From: Zygnema cylindricum
Lineage: Eukaryota; Streptophyta; Zygnematophyceae; Zygnematales; Zygnemataceae
NCBI GenBank assembly: GCA_037447655.1
Contig: JBBHKE010002877.1
Coordinates: forward strand, 198,466 to 262,465
Direction of reading: 5' to 3'
Length of the DNA stretch: 64,000 bases
The notes beneath the pieces were generated by a model that saw only the letters and a list, made by a program, of their open reading frames with translations, did no database searches and had not been told where the DNA came from. Shown one piece after another: positions 55,731 through 64,000 of this stretch. A program made the position numbers and the translations under genes. Every line of letters starts with the position of its first letter. Positions within the stretch are counted from its first letter, which is position 1.

Positions 55731-57614
55731 CTAGGAAAACCATGCCCAAATTTCAAATTATTTCAAAATTACTCAAATTTTGACATTGGAAAATGATAGT
55801 TTCTGAGGTTAGAACCAGTGTACAATAAAAACGAAAAGGGATGTTGTACTATCTGTCCGAAGAAGGACGTTGAGATCTTTGTCAAAGATTGGGTCTTGAT
55901 TACATTACTTCTCTTTATTAATAAAAACTAAAGGAATTTTTATAACAGGAACAATTCTTGCAATAGGGCAATTACTCTTTTAAATCCAGATAAAGTACGT
56001 ATGTAATCTACAAAATATATATGCGCAATTTTACCCTTAGGGCTAAGTATTGGTGCTTGCCTCCATAACTGTTACGATATAAAAATAAGAAAGCTTAACA
56101 AAACAAACTAATTGAAACATAAATTAATGCAACGGAGATATTCGGAGCAAGACTTTTTGGTGGGCTGCCCAAATCTTGGGCTCTTAACATTTTGAGAAAT
56201 CCGTTGGGAAAAAATAAAATGGTACCTTCCGATTTTGGAAGGAAATTTAATTTTAGCTAAAGACAAATTTGTAGTTTTCTTCTCAAGATGCGGCCAATGG
56301 CATCTGCAAAAATTACATCATCCAATAGTATGTTAGAATGTCACAATATATAGTCGTCACAGTATACAATAAGCCGATTGAGATGAACCGGAAAAAATAA
56401 GCAAAAGTACATTTATTTTATGTTTAACAATCCAGTCAACCCACTCTTTACTACACCGCCCGTCGTTAATAACTCTCTTTAACTATCTCGGTCACGACTT
56501 TGTTTGGCCAAAAGTCATAAAAGTGTTAACAATATTTAAGGACGTAGACTACAATCTGCCGCATCTCCTCGCACAGAATTAGTATTATTAATTATAATTT
56601 CCCATTAACACTACTAAATCTCATTGCTAATGATGGACGGTGTGCTCGACTGATGATAAGGGAAGTGTATTAAAAAATACTATTATGAGAAAAAATAGTA
56701 TAATATATACTTCTTCACACATGGGAGCCTTCTATATGAATGGTTGAAAATAATATGCAACTTTTTTAGAGCTTTCTGTTGTCCTAAAAAAATTGGCACT
56801 TAAAAAAAAGATGTACTACAGTGAAAAGTTTAACCACAAGTAAAGATGTGTCTTTCTAATTGTCCATCAGTGCAGACTCAAACCCGGTCTTATAAAAGGA
56901 CAAAAGCATTAGTGATATTCACCGTCTATGATGACAAATTTTAAAGCCGTTATTATGCAAAATAAATGACAAATGGACCGAAAATGCGAAATGTGAAATT
57001 CACCGAATGGACTTCCCATTAACTTTTGGAGTACCGCATATCACACCTGTACGTTGGGACCAAATAGTTGTGACTTTTAGGTAGGAGGTTCAAACCGGTT
57101 AAAACCGGTTATAAACGGTGGAAATGCAAAAAAACTAAGAAACCGCAAAACATAAACGCAAGAATAGCCTTGCACTCTGTCTAATAGGATTTTCACAATT
57201 CTCCTAACCTAGCGAGAACAAGTGCTTATTAAGTTTCCTTTGACAGGTAAATCTTGGTTTAGAAAGTTCAAAAATCTTTGGTTTAAAAATCGATAGAAGT
57301 CTGCAAATTTCTATGTTATTTTTTTTTTGTCATCTAGTGGTTTTGAACCACACAATTGTACCAAATCAGAACTATAGTACGGAAACCCTAGTAAGATGTT
57401 GACTCAAGTACAAAAGCAAATAGAATGAGGGAAACAGGTGGACACAAGATATACACATCGTCACTTGATTCTGTCCACACTATTATATGTGGTCTTTTTG
57501 CTTTTCGGAATCATCACGTTAGTTGTGGTTTTCAGGAAGAAGACTTAGAAGACATGAAAATAAAATCCCTCAAAAAAGGCCTGAAAACCTGGAAGATTCT
57601 GTGCAAGACCGTAC
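55731..57614. other. intergenic AT-rich, one degraded TA-family MITE
   Basis: The ends ctacaccgcccgtcgttaat (about 56452) and taatgatggacggtgtg (about 56628-56644) form a diverged inverted repeat of the CACCG family, about 190 bp. The inner phrase ggccaaaagtcataaaagtg has a relative at 62137. No coding signal is otherwise seen; the plus frame at 57425-57694 overlaps a TBC exon on the other strand and has no domain. Confidence 0.45.
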
Positions 57615-58276
57615 CTTTTGCAACCGTTTTTTGTGCAGAAGTGTCGCCAATTTGCATATTTCCTTTATGTCCAAATCCACCATACTATCGTTGAATTCCT
57701 GCATTCCAATAGAGAAAAAAAAATGAGAAATTCCCACCTTTTCCACTAATTTCCACCTTGTCCACATTTCAACTTTAAAACCAATCATTCCATTTCATAC
57801 TGCTCTAAGAATATCAAAAACCGTGACGCTTATTGAGCAAAAACGAATTGCGCAATCGCGATATCGGTAAATCATCAATATTGTGATTTTCGGACAAAGA
57901 CCGATTAGGAATACTATTAACACTAATAATAGTGGGAAGTATAGTTGGTTTTGCTTGTTGGCGCTTAAATCGCATTTTTAAAATTGTGCTATTAACTATA
58001 TCAAGATTCCTCGTTAATTAATGGTCACGGTTTCGATATTTCTCATGGATCGATCGATATCGAGACCCCCAAAAATGGTGAAAACCAAACATGGGAAAAT
58101 CCTACAATCAAAAGAAAAAAAGAAAGGAAAGACACCAAGACAGTCGAAGTGCTTCAACAACTAGAAGATGTACCACACTAATAATGGTCCAACCTTTTTC
58201 CATTGACAACTAAAGAAAGACAAAAAACAGGGGAAAGGGGGGATGTGTGTGTGAGAGAAAGAAAAAGAAAAAGAAA

Positions 58277-58308
<32 letters not shown>

Positions 58309-61300
58309 AAAAAAGGGAAAAGGGAAAAGGAAAAAGGAAAAGGAAAAGGAAAAGAAAAAGCAAAAAACAGCCAAACGAAAGAAAAAGAAGGAAAGAAAAA
58401 AAAAAAACGCACCTTCATGACTTGGTCGAGAGCTTCAGCTTTCGTCAAAATCGTCTCTCTCTGTTTTTCAAGAAGAGCCGCGACACAGAATGTGGTCACT
58501 GTCTCCTCTGCTACAGCCGCCTTCCCACCTGTAGCGAAATGACGAACCGTTTGTCGTCTGTAACGCCCCATTCCTCGGTTTTTCCGACTCAACTCCGTAT
58601 AATACGCTCTCATCTCTCCTCCTTCCAATGTTTTATCTTCCCTAACTCTATTTTCTGGACCTCTAGAGGGTTCAAAATGAGCTTCGAGAGATGCTTCGTG
58701 AGCATCGAAGTCCATTGCCCACATCATCTGAAAAGGGTTGGGTTTAAAACTTTGTATGGCATTAGATCAGAAAGAATTGGATTTGAATGCTAAGGATTAA
58801 AATTGAAAGTTTTTAAGTTTTATTAAAAACGTTATTAGTTGTAATAAATACAATGGATTCTGAATGATTTCGAGTTAAACAGGGAGTTTATGATAAAAGA
58901 GGAGAGGAACTCCACTCCCTTAGCCACAATGTCACCATAAATAGTGTTAAACTTTATAATAATAATAATAATAACAACAATAATTATACAAACAAGTATA
59001 CGGAAAAAAGAAAAAGATTCATAAAAAAAAAGCACTTCATAAGGACCAACAAACAACAAAACAACCAACTGATTTACATATAACAATTAAAAACCAATTT
59101 GATTCGAGTAAACAGACCAAATTTCATAAAAACGGTTTTTGTGCTCAGGTTTTTGTCTTTATTCAGACCTACCTCCCACAAGTAAAATCAACGTTCAATT
59201 CCTCAGATCCTCATCAGGCACCGCGTCGATCGGATCAATCAGGTCAATGCTCTGGAGGGCGTCCAGCTGTCTCTGCACTCCGATGCTGGCCTTGTCGCCC
59301 TTGAAGTTGGACCGCTGGAGGGAAGAGGAGAGAAACGGAGGAGAAAAAGTGAGAAATACACATGGAACTCAGACATGAAATGTGTGTGGCATTTGTCACT
59401 CCATCCCATTGTGTTTCTGTGCAATTCCGTTTTATTCTTTTAGGTGTTACTTTCTCTTCTATTCTGTTGTTTCATTATGTTCTTTTCCATTATGTTTTAT
59501 TTCCGTCTTTCCAATTATGTGCAGCTATGATTACTATCTCCATGCTCTTTTCCATTTCATTCCGTCCCGTTACTACTCTTCTGTTCCATTCCATTGTGTT
59601 CTGTTATGTTCATTTGTCCCCATTTTCTATATTCTATTCCATGGTTTCCAATCACCAATACCTTCTCCATGTCCTGGTCCATTTTACTCTGTTCCATTTG
59701 TTCCTTTCTGTTTGTTACAATCCGCCGTGCTCACTTCTGCTCTATTATGTTTCTCTTTCTTTCTCTTTCTTTGTTTTTCTTCATTCCATTTTGTTCTTTT
59801 CTGTTTCACAACGTCTTCATGTTCTGATCAATGCCATTTTCCTCCAATCTGTTCCATGATGTGCAATTATGATGTCATCCTTTGTGTTTTCTCATCATCC
59901 ATTTTAGACCTGTATTTCATGATGTGCAATTATGATGTCACCCTTTATGATCTGTCCCATTCCATTCTACTCCCTTTTGTTCCATGCTTTCAGTTCTGCT
60001 CTGTTCCGTTCCGTTGTGTTCCACGATATGCAATCATGACGTCTTCCATTTTACCCCCCTCTGTTCCAAGTTGTTCTGTTTTATTCTGTTATGCTCCGTT
60101 CTGTTCCGTTCCGTTCTTTTCTGTTCTATCCTGTTATATTCACTTCTATTCTCTTCAATTCTATTCTGTTCTAGTATGTTCTATTCTGTTCCGTTCCGTT
60201 CCGTTTTGTTCCATTCCATTCCCCTCTGTGTACTCACCACGCGACGCATGAGTCTCTCGAAGCACCAGAAAGCGTCGGCGTCGTCTGGGAACAGCACCAC
60301 CATGGGGGACATCAGGTCGCTCATGCCTGCTTCCACGCCACACCGCAATTAGAGTGGATCCTGTGGACTGATCGTGGATCTCTAGCCACTGTGGATTGAG
60401 AACCAGTATCGACTCAAAACAGTCACAGTGCATAAGTGTTTTTTCCTGAAGGTTTCTATGAACAGCCGTTTAGATCAGAAAAATAGTGATTAGATCCTTT
60501 CATCTACACTGATGGTGGTAGATAAGGTGCACTATGTAGACATCAAAGAGCCAAATCACCTGAAGGTTGTTTCACCTTCAATAGGTCCACACACTATACT
60601 GGTAATGAGCTTATGATCGTAAACTTTATCAACAACCTCACAGAATTCGATCCACATTACTTTGATGAATAAATATAATACTTGCCTTGGCAGTACCCAA
60701 CATCGTCGTCCAACCAGGAATAGACTGCTAGAAGGTCCATCAATCGTGCGCGATTGCTTTTCTTTTCGTAAAAAATTAACGATCTATCCGTGCGCAAAAC
60801 GTCCACACCTGCACCACAATATAGGAGATCAAGTATGAGAGCATTACCCAGAAACTCTTTTCCCAATTATGTCCGTAATTTTCCTTCTTGTTTGGATAGA
60901 ACTCCAACACAGGGAAAAAAAAGGGAGGATTTCCTATTAGCAGTCTTTGTCACCATAAATAACGTGGGTTCAAAATTTACCTTGCTTTGAATTTAGAACG
61001 CACACTCTTCTGATAAGACAAGAGGGAAAGAAAACAGGATACAGAACAAAAAGTTGCACACATTAAACATAACAAAATAAATAGAGCTTGTTGGAGTACA
61101 GGGTCCACACTATTTTACCATTTGAAATAAATAAGATCAATAGTCCCTTGCGTACTAAAGGCCAAAAAAAAATCCCATGGTCTAAACTACTGCAATCCAC
61201 ATTAATAGTAGTGTTAAACTGCAGGCTATGACACATCCACCATCATTAGTGTGGGCCCAAAAGCACAACACACCACCGTTAGAGCAATTTTTGAGCAAAG

Positions 61301-63864
61301 ATCTATAACTGACAAAAAAAGCTAAATTCCACCGTACTGCCAGTACAACTCTCCCAGATTCCACACTAATTCATATCATACACGAACAGATCCCACCTAA
61401 ATCACCAAAAATAGTAAACAGGTTAGTTCGTGAATAGTTTGGAACGCATTAGTAGTAATTAAGCTTAGCAAGTCTATATCAATGCTTTGCAATAATTACA
61501 TTTTCCGAGGCCAAGCTCGTTATGTACAGCGGTAAAAACAAATATGGACCACAGTAATACGATCCATATTATTTGATGTGGGCTATACTAGAGTTGTAAG
61601 ACCTTCCTTTCCTTTTTCTTTTCTTTTTTTTGGATCTGCACATTTAATATGGGCCATAGTAACCCTCGCGGAAAAAAGGAACGAATTTCAGTGAATGTCT
61701 TTTTTTGTACCTTAAAACAGTTGAGTTGAATTAAAGTCCATCCAAAATGCAGAACTAGAAACCATCATTTGCTGACTAGTCTAAATAAGTAGAATAAATC
61801 CTTTAGAATGGATTGTACATTTTCTCTGTTTTTAATTTGTATGTTTTTCCAGATGGTTTGCTCGATGTGGATTGACACTAATTGACCTTTGGCAACACTA
61901 TTTCTTTAAGGTTTACGATTTTTCACTTAATATTAACTTTATTCTCAACACTATAGTCACTTGTAGACGATAACTTAGATTTTATCATAAGCTAACATTA
62001 AGTAAAAGCTGTATTCTTAAAGCACTATCTTGACATTGAAGTCCTCTTAAACCTGTTTTTTTCTTATCTAAGCAATCATTTAATTGAAACACTTAAACAG
62101 TACGCCGAGTCATTAATTCTGTCTCGACTTTTTCTGGCCGAAAACCGTAAAATAGTGTTAACAACGCTAATTAAGGGAGTGGACTACAATACACCACGTC
62201 TCCCGACACTAAATTAGTATTCAAACAAGACCATGAATTAGTATGGACTTTTATTATATATCGCATTCTTACAAGAACGCTTGTAAAATACGGAGAAATC
62301 ATGGCCGGAAATTATGGCGACATGTAACTTCCAGCCATTCTAATCTATACCGATTCACTTGAATGCGAGTGTACAAAATCAAAAAAAGTAAAAAAAAGGA
62401 GAAATCACTACCTAATCTAAATAAATAAAATTGATAAATAACAAAAGGTTCAAACACTAGGTCACACGTAATTGGAGTGTCTAAATGTTGTTCCTTTGAG
62501 CAACTTTTTGTGTCCGCTCCGTTGTAACGATGAATTCACAATGCCTCATTTGCACATCCAGATTTAAAAAAATGAAAAAAAGGAAAAAAAAAAGGAAAAA
62601 AAAACAAAACTCACCGATCTGATGTAGAGTCCATCGCCATTTGATTGCAGATTCAGAAAGCTGCGGATTAACGGCAACGTCCGAAATCGACTCCTCCAAA
62701 CCATTCTTTTCTTCCTCCTCTCCTTCCTTCTCTGACACCTCCTCTTCCTTTCTCAACAACCCATCGACTCTTTCCAATTCAGAATCCTTCCCTTCCTTTT
62801 CACTCTCTCCTACTCCATCCCCATCGCCAGCTTTTGAAACTGAGGATCCCTCAGCATTTTCCGAGTTCCCGACAGAATCTCTCTCTGAAACCGCCTCAGA
62901 ATCTCTCTCTGAAAAAGGTGTTGAAGGATTTGAATTTAAAGTGATATTTGTGACATTTGTCCCGATATGTCCCACAATAGGAGTGCCATCCTCCCTAATT
63001 CTCGGAGCCTCAATGACTTCTCCACTGCCAATCGCAGGATCCATTTTTCGACATTCCTGCAAAAGCTCGTCGTATCGCTCCCTGCAAAATGCCATTTGTT
63101 TTCTCAGAGGGAGAGGGAGGGGGAGAGGAGACGGAAGGAGAGGGAGAGGTAGAGGGAGAGGGGGATGAAGGGACAGGGAGAGAGAAGGAGAGGGAGAGGA
63201 AAGGAGAGAAAGAGGGAGAGAGCGAGGAAGAGGGAGAGGGAAATGGAGAGAGCGAGGGAGAGTGAGAGAGAGGGAGAGGGAGAGAGCGAGAGAGAGAAAG
63301 GAAGAGGGAAAGAGGGAGAGGGAGAGGGAGAAGGAGAGGGAGAGAGAGGGAGAGGGAGAGCGAGAGCGAGAGGAAGAAGGAGAGAGAGATGGAGAGAGAT
63401 GGAGAGGGAGGGAGAGGGAGAGGGAGAGCGAGAGCGAGAGGGAGAGAGCGAGGAAGAAGAAGAGGGAGAGAGAGAGAGAGAGAGAGACCACCTCCGTTGT
63501 TTCCGTACGGCTGTCCTCTCGGCCGCCGTGCTGGCCACATCCCACACCCCCAGCAAGTACTCCCACACTTGGCCGCGGATGGCCGGCTGCACGCCCTGCC
63601 AGGCGACCGACCGACCGAGGCTGTCAGACAGGGGCCGAGAGAGAGCAGACTGATGCACAGGCAGAGACGGAGTGAGGGAGAGAGAGGGAGAGAGAGGGGG
63701 AGAGAGAGAGGGAGAGAGGGAGAGAGAGATGGAGAGAGATAGTGAGAGAGAGAGATTTCCCCTACTCCTCTCTGAATATGGCGCAGCACACTGTCGATGT
63801 CTCTCAGTCTTCCCTCCTCGTCAAAGGCGGCGGCCCATCGCTCCTTCTTCAGTCGCTTGCGGAT
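57615..63864 (-). CDS. TBC-domain Rab GTPase-activating protein, plant type (5' end outside window)
   Basis: Exons by splice sites and phase: 63864-63766, 63595-63492, 63081-62615, 60808-60686, 60326-60238, 59314-about 59195, 58727-58413 and 57698-57615. Readable parts are RWAAAFDEEGRLRDIDSVL, GVQPAIRGQVWEYLLGVW, the arginine finger motif DVLRTDR, the glutamine finger GYCQG, MSDLMSPMVVLFPDDADAFW, FERLMRRVRSNFKGD, MMWAMDFDAHEA, FCVAALLEKQRETI and EFNDSMVDLDIKEIC. Both catalytic fingers of TBC GAPs are present; such proteins speed GTP hydrolysis by Rab GTPases in membrane traffic. Exon 63081-62615 carries an acidic Ser/Glu-rich insert between the domain halves. The exon 60686 donor is GC (GC-AG intron). 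About 40 expected residues between exons 59314 and 58727 were not found and the 59314 exon runs into TGA, so the gene may be broken, or an exon diverged. Confidence 0.8.
58250..58410 (+). repeat. purine low-complexity tract in TBC intron
   Basis: gaaaaa and ggaaaa units on the plus strand, directly below the exon 58413-58727. Read on the gene strand it is a pyrimidine tract just after the donor GTGCG. Long plus-strand Lys/Arg-rich frames here are artefacts. Confidence 0.85.
58740..59194. other. AT-rich intron with (TAA)n where a TBC segment is expected
   Basis: The interval between TBC exons 59314 and 58727 holds taataataataataac (about 58959) and A-rich runs. I could not find the expected conserved block with an FRRE-like motif in any minus frame. 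Confidence 0.5.
59380..60237 (+). repeat. TTCYRTTCC-type degenerate minisatellite in TBC intron
   Basis: Degenerate units such as ttctgttcc, gttccgttcc and ttccattcc fill the whole intron between exons at 60238 and 59314. A longer unit with atgtgcaattatgatgtc occurs at about 59858 and 59920, with diverged copies at 59516 and 60026. The long plus-strand frames here are low-complexity translations, not genes. Confidence 0.85.
60327..62614. other. TBC introns and AT-rich sequence
   Basis: Apart from the exon 60808-60686, no coding or RNA feature is visible. A degraded relative of the TA-family MITE lies near 62100-62220 (gtgttaacaacgctaatt, ggactacaatacaccacg). Confidence 0.4.
63105..63487 (+). 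repeat. GAGA low-complexity tract filling a TBC intron
   Basis: Almost pure purine on the plus strand (gagagg, gagaga, ggagag) over about 380 bp, between exons 63081 and 63492. On the gene strand it is CT-rich, ending at the acceptor ttttgcag. Confidence 0.9.
63655..63760 (+). repeat. GAGA low-complexity tract in the next TBC intron
   Basis: About 105 bp of gagaga/gggaga units between exons 63595 and 63766, the same composition as 63105-63487. Beyond 63864 only the presumed upstream intron (acceptor cgccgcag) and window end remain. Confidence 0.9.
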
Positions 63865-64000
63865 CTGCGGCGCACTCGGCCACAATTAGGGTTTGCGATA
63901 ACGACAAATGACAGGGCACTGTACTGCAGGAAAGGACAAAAGCATAGAAAATGTACGGATGGATACGGACAAATGGAGGGAAACTGTACGGATGGATATG

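Noticed and set aside
58203-58793. 196-residue Lys/Arg-rich plus-strand frame
   Set aside because: It is the reverse complement of a TBC exon plus an A/G repeat; the minus strand has matching splice sites and domain sequence.
59362-60352. Plus-strand frames of 122-289 residues rich in Phe, Ser and Cys
   Set aside because: Translation of the TTCYRTTCC minisatellite inside a TBC intron; three phases are open at once.
63010-63885. Long Ser/Leu/Pro-rich frames across the GAGA tracts on the minus strand, and Arg/Glu-rich ones on the plus strand
   Set aside because: Low-complexity dinucleotide repeats are open in several frames. Only the short segments that match TBC exons with splice sites are kept.

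Overview
The window looks like nuclear DNA from a streptophyte, most likely a charophyte green alga. It holds three spliced host genes with canonical and GC-AG introns: a WD40 protein, a short PPR-like protein, and a plant-type TBC (Rab-GAP) protein. It also holds a dense nest of transposable elements whose primer-binding sites match plant initiator tRNA-Met. The LINE elements end in a restriction-like endonuclease module, which is uncommon in land plants and points toward an alga. The organism guess is an inference. A 10-base N gap at 43690-43699 shows this is a draft assembly.

Layout. 1-6865: a degraded minus-strand Ty1/copia element, apparently chimeric. 6866-9923: a faint LTR remnant and otherwise unassigned DNA. 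9924-10671: a 748-bp MITE with a 3-bp target duplication. 10890-20479: a minus-strand LINE split by a young, nearly intact copia element (11974-18419, LTRs of 1,047 bp, target duplication CTTCC). 20786-21918: small inverted-repeat elements. 23291-26582: the WD40 gene. 27740-28321: a TA-flanked inverted-repeat element. 28940-30303: a 5'-truncated second LINE that also serves as the empty-site control for the copia insertion. 31563-52616: a nest of solo LTRs, LTR-retrotransposon fragments, MITEs inside MITEs, a gag-only element and a miniature TRIM. 52915-53117: a TA-flanked MITE. 53426-55730: the PPR-like gene. 57615-63864: the TBC gene on the minus strand, with purine/pyrimidine-rich introns; its 5' end lies beyond the window.

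Two observations stand out. First, a complete 490-bp TRIM (32948-33437) has LTRs that each carry a tRNA-like cloverleaf with A and B boxes and a T-run, while its PBS is the ordinary 3' end of initiator tRNA-Met. Second, the copia family instead uses a PBS that matches the anticodon stem-loop of plant initiator tRNA-Met (15/15 in the intact copy). This implies priming by a tRNA fragment, as in Drosophila copia. The gag start codon of this family lies inside the 5' LTR, so the PBS is translated. The host genes show no functional link to one another.
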